Below are positions 9,572 through 18,644 of a stretch of DNA of 64,000 nt, piece after piece. Each line of letters opens with the position of its first letter. Within the stretch, counting starts at the first letter, position 1. The notes beneath the pieces are model-generated. The model saw only the letters and a program-made list of their open reading frames with translations, ran no database searches and had not been told where the DNA came from. Source of the DNA: Streptomyces sp. NBC_01198 (GTDB lineage: Bacteria > Actinomycetota > Actinomycetes > Streptomycetales > Streptomycetaceae); NCBI RefSeq assembly GCF_036010485.1, contig NZ_CP108568.1:5480501-5544500 (forward strand), given 5' to 3'. The position numbers were made by a program, and so were the translations under genes.

Positions 9572-10624
9572 TCAGCCGTAGTGCGCCCGCAGCGTGGCGT
9601 GCGCCTGCGGCGGCGCGGCCAGCTGGTCGAGGCCGAGCAGCGCCGCGCCGAGCACCGGTGGCGCGGTCACCACCTTGGTGCGCGCCTTGGGGGCGCGGGC
9701 GGTGAGCCGTTCGGCCAGGGCGTCCATCAGATACGGGTTGCGGGCCGCCATCACCCCGCCGCCGAGCACCACGTCGGCCTCCTCGTCGAGCAGGTCGAGG
9801 CGGCCGAGCGCGACCACGGCCAGCGCCGTGATCTCCTCGGCCTGCCGGGCCAGGATCGTCCTGGCCACCGGGTCGCCGGCGTCCGAGGTCGCGAAGAGCA
9901 CCGGCGTCAGCTCGTACTTCCGCTCGGCCGGCAGCGTCTCCAGGTGCAGCGCCTCGATCAGCGCGTACATCGAGGCGAGGCCGAAGTGGCCGGGCAGCGT
10001 ACGGGCCAGCTCGGTGGGCTCGCCGCGGCCGTCCTCGGCCCTGGCGGCGTACCACAGCGCCTCGTCGGCCAGCCCGGAGCCGCCGCCCCAGTCCCCGGAG
10101 ATCTTGCCGATCGCCGGGAATCTGGCGGTGCGCCCGTCGGGCAGCATGCCGACGCAGTTGATGCCGGCGCCGCACACCACCGCCACCCCGCGCGGCTCGT
10201 CGACGCCGGCCCGCAGGATCGCGAAGGTGTCGTTGGCGACCCGGGTGGTGTGCGCCCAGCCGTAGGCGTGCAGGGCCGCCTCCAGTCGCTGCTCCTCTAT
10301 CGGCAGGTCGGCGTTGGCCAGGCATGCCGAGGTGTACGCGGTCAGCGGTCTGCCGTCCTCGCCGCCCCCCTCCCGGGCGGCGAGTCCGGCGTCCGCGACC
10401 GCCCGGGCCACGATCTCGGCCACTGCCGCCGTGGCGGGCCCGACACCCACCACCGGCGGCTGGAACCCGCCGCCGCGGGCGGCGCCGAGCACCCGCCCGT
10501 CGGCGGCGACGAGCGCCACGTCGGTCTTGCTGTTGCCCGCGTCGATGGCGAGCACGCCGCCGGGTACCAGCGGCGACAGGGGGCGCCTCCCAGGCCGAAG
10601 GCTCTGGGGGCTGTTCAGGCCCAC
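9572..10624 (-). CDS. csnK: Sugar kinase of the BadF/BadG/N-acetylglucosamine kinase family (CsnK-like)
   Basis: 350 aa as read from 10624, overlapping the csnH stop by 10 bp; an internal GTG nearer the conserved LAIDAGNSKTD motif would give a shorter N-terminus. That motif is the phosphate-1 loop of the actin-like ATPase fold, with GAGINC and GDWGGGS further in as other nucleotide/sugar contacts. Members phosphorylate N-acetylglucosamine or glucosamine with ATP. As last gene of the csn operon it probably phosphorylates the amino sugar released from imported chitosan oligosaccharides. Cytoplasmic. Confidence 0.88.
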   Translation of the reverse strand: MGLNSPQSLRPGRRPLSPLVPGGVLAIDAGNSKTDVALVAADGRVLGAARGGGFQPPVVGVGPATAAVAEIVARAVADAGLAAREGGGEDGRPLTAYTSACLANADLPIEEQRLEAALHAYGWAHTTRVANDTFAILRAGVDEPRGVAVVCGAGINCVGMLPDGRTARFPAIGKISGDWGGGSGLADEALWYAARAEDGRGEPTELARTLPGHFGLASMYALIEALHLETLPAERKYELTPVLFATSDAGDPVARTILARQAEEITALAVVALGRLDLLDEEADVVLGGGVMAARNPYLMDALAERLTARAPKARTKVVTAPPVLGAALLGLDQLAAPPQAHATLRAHYG

Positions 10625-11892
10625 GCGAAGTGCTCCCGGTTGTGCGCGATGAGACGGTCGGTCAGCTGCTCGGCGAGGTCGTACTGCCCGACCAGCGGGT
10701 GGGCGAGCAGCGCGGTGAAGACCCGGTCCCTGCCGCCGCGCAGGGCGGCGTCCAGCGCCAGGTCCTCATAGGCCGTCACGTTCGCGATCAGCCCGGCGTA
10801 GAGCGGCTCGACCGGCGGCACGGGCAGCGGCTGCGCGCCGTCGCCGTTGACCACGGCAGGCACCTCGATCACGGCGTCGTCCGGCAGGAAGGGCAGGGTG
10901 CCGTTGTTGTAGGTGTTGACGACCTGGACGTCCCCGGCCGCGGGGACGTGCGCCGCCCGCAGCAGCGACGAGGCGAGCGCCACCGCGGCCTCGGAGTAGA
11001 AGGCACCGCCGCGCTTGGCCAGCAGCGCCGGCTTCTCGTCGAGGGCCGGATCGCCGTACATCTCCAGGAGTTCCTTCTCCATGGCGGCGACCTGCGAGGC
11101 CCGCGAGGGCTCCGTCCGCAGCTCGCGCACCACCTCGTCGTGCGCGTAGTAGTAGCGCAGGTAGTACGACGGGACGACGCCGAGCCGGTCGAGGACCGGG
11201 CGCGGCAGGTGCAGGTCCGCGGCGATCGAGTCGCCGTGCTCGGCGAGCAGCCTGGGCAGGACGTCCTCGCCGCCGGGGCCGCCGATGCGCACCCCCCGCT
11301 CCCAGGTCAGGTGGTTGAGCCCGACATGGTCCAGGTGCACCTGCTCGGGCGCCACGCCGAGCTTCTCGGCGAAGCGGCGCTGGAAGCCGATCGCCACGTT
11401 GCACAGCCCGACGCTCTTGTGCCCGGCCTGGAGCAGCGCCCGGGTGACGATGCCGACCGGGTTGGTGAAGTCGATGATCCAGGCGTCCGGCGCGGCCCGT
11501 CTGACCCGCTCGGCGATGTCGAGCACCACAGGGACCGTACGCATCGCCTTCGCCAGGCCGCCCGCGCCGGTGGTCTCCTGGCCCACGCAGCCGCACTCCA
11601 GCGGCCACGTCTCGTCCTGGTTGCGAGCGGCCTGGCCGCCGACCCGCAGCTGCAGCAGCACCGCGTCCGCCCCGGCCACGCCCGCCTCCAGGTCGGAGGT
11701 GGTGACGATACGGCCCGGGTGGCCCTGCTTGGCGAAGATCCGCCGGGCCAGCCCGCCGACCAGCTCAAGGCGGTGCGCGTCCGGGTCGATCAGGGCGAGC
11801 TCCTCGACGGGCAGGCTGTCGCGCAGCCGCGCGAACCCGTCGATCAGCTCGGGGGTGTACGTGGACCCGCCGCCCACGACTGCCAGTTTCAT
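10615..11892 (-). CDS. csnH: Glycoside hydrolase family 4 (6-phospho-beta-glucosidase type, CsnH-like)
   Basis: 425 aa. Starts MKLAVVGGGSTYTPEL, the NAD-binding Rossmann loop of GH4. Family residues are visible: the metal-binding Cys in LCNVAIGF, the following His in LNHLTW, and NPVGI earlier. GH4 enzymes cleave by NAD- and Mn-dependent oxidation-elimination, not by a two-carboxylate mechanism. The start overlaps the csnG stop by 4 bp and the end overlaps csnK, so it is part of one transcript. Probable substrate: glucosamine-type disaccharide or its 6-phosphate delivered by CsnEFG; exact substrate cannot be read from sequence. Confidence 0.92.
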   Translation of the reverse strand: MKLAVVGGGSTYTPELIDGFARLRDSLPVEELALIDPDAHRLELVGGLARRIFAKQGHPGRIVTTSDLEAGVAGADAVLLQLRVGGQAARNQDETWPLECGCVGQETTGAGGLAKAMRTVPVVLDIAERVRRAAPDAWIIDFTNPVGIVTRALLQAGHKSVGLCNVAIGFQRRFAEKLGVAPEQVHLDHVGLNHLTWERGVRIGGPGGEDVLPRLLAEHGDSIAADLHLPRPVLDRLGVVPSYYLRYYYAHDEVVRELRTEPSRASQVAAMEKELLEMYGDPALDEKPALLAKRGGAFYSEAAVALASSLLRAAHVPAAGDVQVVNTYNNGTLPFLPDDAVIEVPAVVNGDGAQPLPVPPVEPLYAGLIANVTAYEDLALDAALRGGRDRVFTALLAHPLVGQYDLAEQLTDRLIAHNREHFAWA

Positions 11893-12806
11893 CCCTTGAC
11901 TCCCGTCAGGGTCACGCCTTCGATGAAGGCCTTTTGCGCGAAGAAGAACACCACGATCACCGGCGCCATCACCAGGACGGTCGCGGCCATGGTCAGGTTC
12001 CAGTTGGTGTGATGGGCCCCCTTGAAGGACTCAAGCCCGTAACTCAGTGTCCAGGCTGCCGGGTTGGAACTGGCGTAGATCTGCGGACCGAAGTAGTCGT
12101 TCCAGCAGTAGAAGAACTGGAACAGCGCCACGGCGGCGATGGCCGGCCGGATCATCGGGACGATCACGGTGACCAGGGTGCGCAGCTCACCGCAGCCGTC
12201 CACCCGGGCGGCCTCGGTGTACTCCTTGGGGATGGTCAGCAGGAACTGGCGCAGCAGGAAGATGGTGAAGGCGTCGCCGAAGGCCATCGGGATGATCAGC
12301 GGCCACAGGGTGCCGTCCATGCCGAGCTGCTTGGTCCAGAACAGATACATCGGGATGATGATCACCTGGGGCGGCAGCATCATCGTGGAGATCACCAGCA
12401 CCATGATCAGGTTGCGGCCGCGGAAGCGGAACTTGGCGAGCGCGTAGGCCACCGGCAGCGAGGACACCACGGTCAGCACGGTGCCTGACACCGCGTAGAC
12501 CAGGGTGTTGCGCCACCAGGTGAGGAACCCCGGGGTGTCCCACACGGTACGGAAGTTGGACCACTGCCAGGAGTTCGGCCACAGGTCCCTGGTGAGCGCC
12601 TGGTTGTCGCTCATCACCGCGGTGAGGAGGACGAAGACGAAGGGCAGTACGAAGAACGCGGCGGCGGCCAGGCCGAGCGAGTGCACGGCGATCCAGTGCA
12701 GCCGGGCCTTGCGGCGGGCGGTACGCCGGGCCCGCACGTCGAGGGGACGCTCGGGTACAGGGGCGGCGGGGGCGGTCAGAGTCGCTTGGGTCATGGGTCG
12801 GTCCAC
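11889..12806 (-). CDS. csnG: Sugar ABC transporter permease, MalG type (CsnG-like)
   Basis: 305 aa as read from GTG 12806; an ATG at 12794 is an alternative, and AAAGGAG sits 2 and 14 bp from them respectively, so neither spacing is ideal. Six transmembrane helices are visible. The EAA loop for contact with the ATPase is present (EYTEAARVDGCGE). Inner-membrane component paired with CsnF. No ATPase gene lies in the operon, as is normal for Streptomyces sugar importers, which share MsiK encoded elsewhere. Confidence 0.93.
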   Translation of the reverse strand: MDRPMTQATLTAPAAPVPERPLDVRARRTARRKARLHWIAVHSLGLAAAAFFVLPFVFVLLTAVMSDNQALTRDLWPNSWQWSNFRTVWDTPGFLTWWRNTLVYAVSGTVLTVVSSLPVAYALAKFRFRGRNLIMVLVISTMMLPPQVIIIPMYLFWTKQLGMDGTLWPLIIPMAFGDAFTIFLLRQFLLTIPKEYTEAARVDGCGELRTLVTVIVPMIRPAIAAVALFQFFYCWNDYFGPQIYASSNPAAWTLSYGLESFKGAHHTNWNLTMAATVLVMAPVIVVFFFAQKAFIEGVTLTGVKG

Positions 12807-12886
12807 TTCTCCTTTGGTCGGACTTCCTGCTCACTCCCTTCGCGGACGGCCTCGTTCCTCGGCCGGCCTCTGCGGGAGCTCGTGCG

Positions 12887-13837
12887 TCAGTCCTCCGCCG
12901 ACAGGAAGCCGTTGCGCCGGCGCATCAGCAGCGCCGTGAAGGCCATCGCCAGCACGAAGAGCACCAGGGCGATGACGCACGCCGAGCCGTAGTCGAAGCG
13001 CTGGAAGCCGCGCTCGTAGACCAGTTGCGGCAGGGTCAGGGTCGACTTGTCCGGGTAGCCGGGCTCGAACTGCTGGCCCGAGTTGCCGATGATCCCGGAG
13101 GCGACCTTTCCCGCCACCAGCGGCTGCGTGTAGTACTGCATGGTCTGGATGACCCCGGTGACCACCGCGAACATCACGATCGGCGAGATGTTCGGCAGCG
13201 TCACGTACCGGAACCGCGCCCACCCTCCGGCGCCGTCCAGCTCGGCGGCCTCGTACTGCTCCTTGGGCACGTCGAGGAGTGCGGCCATGAAGATGACCAT
13301 CAGGTCGCCGATGCCCCACACCGCCAGGATGGTGAGCGCGGGCTTGGACCAGTGCGGGTCGGTGAACCACCCGGGGGTGGGGATGCCGATGTCGCCCAGG
13401 ATGTGGTTGACCGGTCCGGTGCCCGGGTTGAGCAGGAAGACGAAGGCCATCGTCGCGGCGACCGGCGGGGCCAGGTAGGGCAGGTAGAACGCGGTACGGA
13501 ACAGGCCGGCACCGGTCTTGATCTTGGTGATCAGCAGGCCCACGCCCAGGCCGAAGACGACCCGGAGCGTGACCATCACCAGGACCAGCCACAGCGTGTT
13601 GCGCAGCGCCGGCCAGAACAGCGGGTAGTCCTTGAAGACGTAGGACCAGTTCTTCGTACCGGTCCAGGTCGGCGGGTTCACCCCGTTGTAGTGCATGAAG
13701 GAGAAATAGACGGTGGACAGCAGCGGGTAGGCGAAGAAGACGCTGAAGCCGATGATCCACGGCGACAGGAAGGCGAGGTTGCGCAGCGCCGCCTTGCGGC
13801 GTCTGGCCCTCAGCAGGGGGTGGACGGCGGCGCTCAT
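12887..13837 (-). CDS. csnF: Sugar ABC transporter permease, MalF type (CsnF-like)
   Basis: 316 aa. ATG at 13837 overlaps the csnE stop (TGATG), which fixes the start; the same frame stays open upstream but only as a shadow of csnE. It has six predicted membrane helices and an EAA-type loop (EQYEAAELDGAGG). It forms the membrane channel of the CsnEFG importer with CsnG. The 80-bp gap to csnG holds the csnG ribosome site. Confidence 0.93.
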   Translation of the reverse strand: MSAAVHPLLRARRRKAALRNLAFLSPWIIGFSVFFAYPLLSTVYFSFMHYNGVNPPTWTGTKNWSYVFKDYPLFWPALRNTLWLVLVMVTLRVVFGLGVGLLITKIKTGAGLFRTAFYLPYLAPPVAATMAFVFLLNPGTGPVNHILGDIGIPTPGWFTDPHWSKPALTILAVWGIGDLMVIFMAALLDVPKEQYEAAELDGAGGWARFRYVTLPNISPIVMFAVVTGVIQTMQYYTQPLVAGKVASGIIGNSGQQFEPGYPDKSTLTLPQLVYERGFQRFDYGSACVIALVLFVLAMAFTALLMRRRNGFLSAED

Positions 13838-15168
13838 CACTTGGCCTGCGCGATGTCCTTGTCGACCTGCGTGTCGACGCCCTGCAGTCCGGTCGTGAGG
13901 TCCTTGGACTTGCCCGACTCGTAGGCGTAGCCGAAGTCCTGCAGCGTCACCTGGTAGGCGCCGCCGTTGACGCTCGGCGGGGTGGTGGTGCTGTTCGGGT
14001 TCTGCGCGATGTCGATGAAGGTCTTGAAGCCCGGATCCTGGTCGAGCTGCGGCGACTTGAGCGCGGCCAGCGTGGAGGGCACGTTGTGGATCGCGTTGGC
14101 GAAGGAGACGACCGCGTCGGTGTCGGTGGTCATGAACTTCACCAGCTCCCAGGCGGCGTTCTTCTTGGTGCTGGTGTTGGCGATACCGATGATGGTGCCG
14201 GTGGTGTAGCCCTTGCCGTAGGTGCTCGCCTGGTCGTCGGGCACCGGGAAGGGCGCCACGCCGAGGTCGTTCATGCCGGCGTCCTTGGCCATGCCGAGCC
14301 GCCACTCGCCGTCGATGCCCATCGCGACCTGGCCGGTCTGCAGCGGGTTCTTGGCGCCGAACTCGTCACCGAAGCCGGCCCGGTACTTCTCCAGCTGGGT
14401 GAAGCCGCCGAGCGCCTTGACCATGTCCTGCTGCCAGTTGAACATCGCGGCGAAACCGGGGTCCTTGGCGATCTGGGACTTGCCGCTCGCGTCGAAGTAC
14501 TTCACGCCCCACTGGGCGGCGAAGTGGCCGGGAGTGGACTCGTAGCCGTGGAAGTCCGGCATGAAGCCGAGCTGCGAGTAGCTGCCGCCGGCGGACTTGG
14601 TGAGCTTGACGGCGTCCTGCTTGAACTCGCTGAGGGTCTTCGGCGGCGCGGAGATGCCGGCCGCGGCGAACTCCTTCTTGTTGTAGTACAGCCCGTACGC
14701 GTCGCCCAGCAGCGGCAGCGAGCACCGCTTGCCGTCGAACTGGGTGTATTCGAGCATCGGCTTGGGGAAGGTCGCCGCCGGGTCGATCTTCGACTTCTGC
14801 AGGAAGGGCGCCAGGTCGGCGAAGGTGCCGGAGGAGCAGAACTGGCCGACGTTGTCGGTGGTGAAGGAGGAGACGACGTCGGGGGCCTTGTCGCCGCCGG
14901 CCCGCAGCGACTGGTTGATCTTGTCGTCGGTGATGTTGCCCTGCACCTTGACGTGGATGTTGGGGTGCGCCTTCTCGAACCTGGCGACGTTGTCGTTGAT
15001 CGCCTTGAGCTCGTTGGGCGCCGACCAGCCGTGCCAGAAGGTGATGGTGACGTCCTTGCTGGCGTCGTCGTCGGCCGAGGTGGTGCTCTGGCCGGTGCAC
15101 GCGCTCGCGAGCAGGGTGATCGCGGCGCTCGCCGCCACTGCGGCGGCTGCCTTACGTATACGGGACAC
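13837..15168 (-). CDS. csnE: Sugar-binding lipoprotein of the Csn ABC transporter (CsnE-like)
   Basis: 443 aa from GTG 15168 with GGAGG about 9 bp upstream. The N-terminus is a lipoprotein signal with lipobox LASAC (Cys at about 24), so the mature protein is lipid-anchored outside the membrane. The mature part is a cluster-B (type 1) extracellular solute-binding fold starting ITFWHGWSAP. It binds the oligosaccharide and delivers it to CsnF/CsnG. I see no second copy of the csnR operator in the gap to csnR, so transcription probably reads in from the csnR promoter. Confidence 0.92.
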   Translation of the reverse strand: MSRIRKAAAAVAASAAITLLASACTGQSTTSADDDASKDVTITFWHGWSAPNELKAINDNVARFEKAHPNIHVKVQGNITDDKINQSLRAGGDKAPDVVSSFTTDNVGQFCSSGTFADLAPFLQKSKIDPAATFPKPMLEYTQFDGKRCSLPLLGDAYGLYYNKKEFAAAGISAPPKTLSEFKQDAVKLTKSAGGSYSQLGFMPDFHGYESTPGHFAAQWGVKYFDASGKSQIAKDPGFAAMFNWQQDMVKALGGFTQLEKYRAGFGDEFGAKNPLQTGQVAMGIDGEWRLGMAKDAGMNDLGVAPFPVPDDQASTYGKGYTTGTIIGIANTSTKKNAAWELVKFMTTDTDAVVSFANAIHNVPSTLAALKSPQLDQDPGFKTFIDIAQNPNSTTTPPSVNGGAYQVTLQDFGYAYESGKSKDLTTGLQGVDTQVDKDIAQAK

Positions 15169-15243
15169 TGCTCTTTACCTCCGGGGATACGAGGGTGGGC
15201 GAGGGTGTGCGGTGCCGTCGGGACGGCGGGTGGGTGCCGTTCC

Positions 15244-15288
15244 GTGCGGTGGTGCGGTGGTTCTGCGGGTGGTGCGGTGGTGGTGCGG
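15244..15288. repeat. Low-complexity GGTGGTGC-type tract
   Basis: The csnR-csnE gap ends in a short tandem of G/T-rich units (ggtggtgcggt variants) running up to the csnR stop. Direction and function unknown; it may slow or attenuate transcription between csnR and csnE. Confidence 0.5.
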
Positions 15289-16506
15289 TCAGCGCGAGGT
15301 GTCGAACACCTCGTCGCGGGTGGTGGCGAGCGCGCTTTCCAGCGCGCCGCTGAGGACGGGGTGCATCTCCACGGTGCCGAGCACCAGCCGGGGCCGGGGC
15401 ACGGCCAGTTCCGCCAGTTCGGTCTGGATCAGGGCGCGCAGCGGTTCGCCGCCCGCGGTGGCGACGTTGCCGGCCAGCACGATCAGTTCGGGGTCGAGCA
15501 CGGCCACCACGGAGGCCAGGCCCACCGCCATGCCGGTGGCGCAGCGGGCGAGCAGTTCGGCCTGCGGTCCGCTGCTCTCCTCGTCGTGGGCGGCGGCGGC
15601 CTGGCACAGCACCGAGGTGGCGGCGTCGGCGACCGGGGCGTCGGGGACGTCGATGCCCAGCTCCCGTGCGTGGCGCAGGACGGCGGTGCAGCCGGCCAGC
15701 TCCTGGAAGCCGCCGTTGTTGGTCCTGGTGACGTTGCGGACCAGCGGGGTGCCTGGCACCGGCAGGAAGCCGACCTCGCCGGCGCCGCCGGTCCAGCCGC
15801 GGTGCAGCCGGCCGCCGATCATCAGGGCGGCGCCGATGCCCTCCTCGTTCCACAGCAGGACGAAGTCCTCGTGGCCACGCGCCGCGCCGATCCGCTGCTC
15901 GGCGATCGCGGCGAGGTTGACGTCGTTGTCGTACTCCAGCGGCATCGGCAGTGCCGCGGCCAGCTCGTCGAGCAGTGCGGGGGAGTGCCAGCCGGGCAGG
16001 TGGCTGGCGTAGCGCAGCCGTCCGGTGCTGGGGTCGAAGGCGCCGGGGGTGCCGATCACGGCGCGGTGCAGGTCGGAGCGGCTGAGTCCGGCGGCCTTCA
16101 CCGCCCCGTCCACGGCCTGGACGACCTGCTCGACCGCGCTGCCGGCCCGGTGGTGCGGGGTGGGCAGCCGGAAGGAGCCGACGGTACGGCCGGTGATGTC
16201 GGCGACCGCGGCCCTGATGCGTTCCGTGGTCACATCGAGGCCCGCGACGTGGGCGGCGGCCGGGTTGACCGAGTAGAGCTGCGCGTTCGGCCCCGGGCGG
16301 CCCGCCGTGGTGCCGGTGGCCAGGACGAGGCCGGCCGCCTCCAGGCGGGCCAGCAGCTGCGAGGCGGTGGGCTTGGACAGGCCGGTGAGCTTGCCGATCC
16401 GGGTCCGGGAGAGCGTGCCGTGCTCCAGCAGGAGGTCGAGCGCGGCGCGGTCGTTCATGGCGCGCAACACGCGCGGTGTGCCAGGGGTGCCAGCCATGCG
16501 CGCCAT
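15289..16506 (-). CDS. csnR: ROK-family transcriptional repressor (CsnR-like)
   Basis: 405 aa. Residues about 15-75 form a winged helix-turn-helix (LSRTRIGKLTGLSKPTASQLL), and the rest is a ROK sugar-kinase-like fold (GLDVTTERIRAAV, GTPGAF, YDNDVN, GGAGEVGFLPV). The CxCGxxGCxE zinc motif usual in ROK proteins is not present after the GEVG segment. First gene of the operon and closest in order and content to S. coelicolor csnR, which represses csnR-csnEFGHK until glucosamine or chitosan oligosaccharides are present. A perfect palindrome lies 19-33 bp upstream of the start, consistent with autoregulation. Confidence 0.9.
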   Translation of the reverse strand: MARMAGTPGTPRVLRAMNDRAALDLLLEHGTLSRTRIGKLTGLSKPTASQLLARLEAAGLVLATGTTAGRPGPNAQLYSVNPAAAHVAGLDVTTERIRAAVADITGRTVGSFRLPTPHHRAGSAVEQVVQAVDGAVKAAGLSRSDLHRAVIGTPGAFDPSTGRLRYASHLPGWHSPALLDELAAALPMPLEYDNDVNLAAIAEQRIGAARGHEDFVLLWNEEGIGAALMIGGRLHRGWTGGAGEVGFLPVPGTPLVRNVTRTNNGGFQELAGCTAVLRHARELGIDVPDAPVADAATSVLCQAAAAHDEESSGPQAELLARCATGMAVGLASVVAVLDPELIVLAGNVATAGGEPLRALIQTELAELAVPRPRLVLGTVEMHPVLSGALESALATTRDEVFDTSR

Positions 16507-16524
16507 CCTCCCTCAGTTCACTGT

Positions 16525-16539
16525 TAGGAAACTTTCCTA
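16525..16539. promoter_or_regulatory. CsnR/ROK operator palindrome
   Basis: TAGGAAACTTTCCTA: perfect 7+1+7 palindrome centred on 16532, in the short space upstream of csnR. Its shape matches operators known for Streptomyces ROK repressors including CsnR. It is the only copy I find in the operon. Confidence 0.8.
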
Positions 16540-16612
16540 TTGGCAAAACGAAAGGTAGGCCCGCCGTCAGGGGAGCGTCAAGGGGTGCAGAAGGCCGTGC
16601 GGCCAAGTCGTT

Positions 16613-16658
16613 ATCTACCCGTGCGGGATCGCCGGTAGACGGCCGTGCACGGGTAGAT
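16613..16658 (-). terminator. Inverted repeat downstream of the MscS gene
   Basis: Perfect 12-bp arms ATCTACCCGTGC (16613-16624) and its complement (16647-16658) around a 22-nt spacer. It lies downstream of the MscS gene stop and upstream of the csnR promoter, so a terminator for the MscS transcript is the simplest reading. Confidence 0.5.
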
Positions 16659-16741
16659 GGCGATGCGCGGGCAACCGGCCCGCCCGGCGGGTCCGGCGGG
16701 GTGTCAGCGGGTGCGGCCGGCTCGCCGTGGCCGGCCCGCCC

Positions 16742-17788
16742 TCACTGCTCGCCGGCGGCCGGCGGCGGTACGGACGTGGCGCGCTGCACGGGCGCCGGGC
16801 CGTTCTCCTCGGCGCCGTCCGGGACCGGGGCCCCCTCGGCGGCCACCGCGGCGGGGTCGGTCACCGTGGCCCCCGGGGTGCCGCCGGAGATGACGATGCC
16901 CTCCCGGTCGAAGGCCCGCTTGATCCGCCAGCGCAGCTCCCGCGCCACCGGCGCGGCCTGCCCGGGCATCGTCCTGGCCTGCACCTGGAGCACCACGAAC
17001 TCGGCGCCGACCGACTCCAGGCCGAGCAGCTGCACCGGCTCCCACAGGAACTCGTCCCACGGGTCTTCCTTGGTCATCGCGTCCGCGGTCTCCAGGACCA
17101 CCGCACGCGCCCGGTCCAGGTCCTCGCCGCTGCCCACCTGGACGTCCACCACCGCCGTCGCCCAGCCCTGGCTCAGGTTGCCGATCCGCTTGACCTCGCC
17201 GTTGCGCACGTACCAGATCTCGCCGTTGTCGCCGCGCAGCTTCGTCACCCGCAGGCCCACCTCGACCACCGTGCCGGACGCGACCCCGGCGTCGATGACG
17301 TCGCCGACGCCGTACTGGTCCTCGAGGATCATGAAGACGCCGGACAGGAAGTCCGTCACCAGGTTGCGGGCACCGAAGCCGATCGCGACCCCCGCGACGC
17401 CGGCGCTGGCCAGCAGCGGTGCCAGGTCGATCCGCAGCACCGACAGGATGGTCAGCGCCGCCGTGCCCAGGATGACGAAGGACGCCACGCTCCTGAGCAC
17501 CGAGCCGATCGCCTCGCTGCGCTGCTTGCGCCGCTCGGCGTTGACCAGCAGCCCACCCAGCGCGGTGGCGGCCGCGGCCTCCGCGCCCCGGTTCATCCGG
17601 TCGATCAGCCGGCTGATCGTGCGCCGCACCACCGTGCGCAGCACGATCGCGATCACCAGGATCAGCATGATCTGGAGTCCGGCATTCAGCCAGTCGGCCC
17701 AATTGTCGTCCACCCAGCTGCCTGCCTGGGAGGCGGTGTGGGACACGCTGTCGAGCGGGGCGGCGGCGGGGGGCGTCGCGGTGGACAC
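16742..17788 (-). CDS. Small-conductance mechanosensitive channel (MscS family)
   Basis: 348 aa from GTG 17788, chosen because GGAGG lies 9 bp upstream; the open frame continues further up without a ribosome site. After a short N-terminal segment there is a TM helix (about 37-56), a linker, and two hydrophobic segments near 95-150 including the Gly/Ala-rich pore helix (AGVAGVAIGFGARNLV, typical MscS TM3). The soluble beta and alpha/beta vestibule follows (VGDVIDAG), then a Pro/Ala-rich tail. It opens under membrane tension to release solutes on osmotic downshock. Divergent from the HNH gene. Confidence 0.92.
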   Translation of the reverse strand: MSTATPPAAAPLDSVSHTASQAGSWVDDNWADWLNAGLQIMLILVIAIVLRTVVRRTISRLIDRMNRGAEAAAATALGGLLVNAERRKQRSEAIGSVLRSVASFVILGTAALTILSVLRIDLAPLLASAGVAGVAIGFGARNLVTDFLSGVFMILEDQYGVGDVIDAGVASGTVVEVGLRVTKLRGDNGEIWYVRNGEVKRIGNLSQGWATAVVDVQVGSGEDLDRARAVVLETADAMTKEDPWDEFLWEPVQLLGLESVGAEFVVLQVQARTMPGQAAPVARELRWRIKRAFDREGIVISGGTPGATVTDPAAVAAEGAPVPDGAEENGPAPVQRATSVPPPAAGEQ

Positions 17789-18044
17789 GGGCGGGAACCT
17801 CCGGGGTGTACGAAGCCCCCACACTAACCAAGGACCGATGCTGTTCCGTTGCCCGTTCGAGGGGCGGAACGGCGCCTGGCGGGGGAGAAAAGGGAAGAGG
17901 CGCCTGCTGGAGGAGCAGTCGTGTGGTCCAAAACACTCTCGGTCAGTTACCCGGGCATGGTGGCGCGGTGCCCCGCCTTCCGGAGAGACTGAGACAGATC
18001 GTCCCGGCGCGAGCCACGCGCCGCCGGCGTTAAAGGAGGCATCC

Positions 18045-18581
18045 GTGCCGCATGTCCTGGTCCTGAACGCGTCGTACGAGCCGCTCGGCGTCGTACCGCT
18101 CCGCCGCGCGCTCGTCCTCGTGCTGAACAACAAGGCCGTATGCCTAGAGGAATCCGGCGCCTATCTGCACAGCGAGACACAGGCGCTGCCCGCGCCCAGT
18201 GTCGTCAAGCTCACCAAATTCGTCCGTGTGCCGTTCCGGGGCACCGTTCCGCTGACCCGCAGGGCGCTCTTCGCCCGGGACGGCGGCAGGTGCGCCTACT
18301 GCGGGGCCGCCGCCACCAGCGTCGACCATGTCATCCCGCGCAGCCGGGGCGGCCAGCATGCCTGGGAGAACGTGGTCGCGGCGTGCAGGCGCTGCAACCA
18401 TGTCAAGGCCGACCGCCATGTCGCCGAGCTCGGCTGGCGGCTGCGCCATCAACCCGCGCCGCCTTCGGGACTGGCCTGGCGGATCATCGGGACCGGTCAC
18501 CGGGACCCGCGCTGGCTGCCATATCTGCAACCTTTCGGCGCGGATGACGCCCTGGCCCGGATCGACGGCATATCGGCCTGA
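18045..18581 (+). CDS. HNH endonuclease domain protein
   Basis: 178 aa from GTG 18045 behind an ideal AAAGGAGG (18032-18039). The N-terminal half (LNASYEPL) is the conserved segment found in actinobacterial HNH proteins; residues about 80-130 form an HNH module with zinc Cys pairs CAYC and CRRCN and the active-site segment VDHVIPRSRGG. No toxin, phage or restriction gene is beside it, so a housekeeping role is as likely as defence. Substrate unknown. Confidence 0.88.
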   Translation: MPHVLVLNASYEPLGVVPLRRALVLVLNNKAVCLEESGAYLHSETQALPAPSVVKLTKFVRVPFRGTVPLTRRALFARDGGRCAYCGAAATSVDHVIPRSRGGQHAWENVVAACRRCNHVKADRHVAELGWRLRHQPAPPSGLAWRIIGTGHRDPRWLPYLQPFGADDALARIDGISA

Positions 18582-18597
18582 GATCCGGGCCTTCGTG

Positions 18598-18644
18598 CGT
18601 CACGGGGTGCCCCGCCCGCCCGGCGGCCGGGTCATCCCGTGACG
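18598..18644. terminator. Bidirectional hairpin between convergent HNH and GH84 genes
   Basis: Arms CGTCACGGG (18598-18606) and CCCGTGACG (18636-18644), 9 bp perfect. The right arm overlaps the last codons of the GH84 gene. It suits termination of both convergent transcripts. Confidence 0.45.

Noticed and set aside
16476..18044. HNH protein as a 701-aa fusion reaching back to 16476
   Set aside because: The extra part lies antisense to the MscS gene and has no domain; the true GTG at 18045 has AAAGGAGG.
18045..18581. HNH gene as part of a restriction or defence system
   Set aside because: No methyltransferase, toxin or phage gene nearby; neighbours are MscS and GH84.
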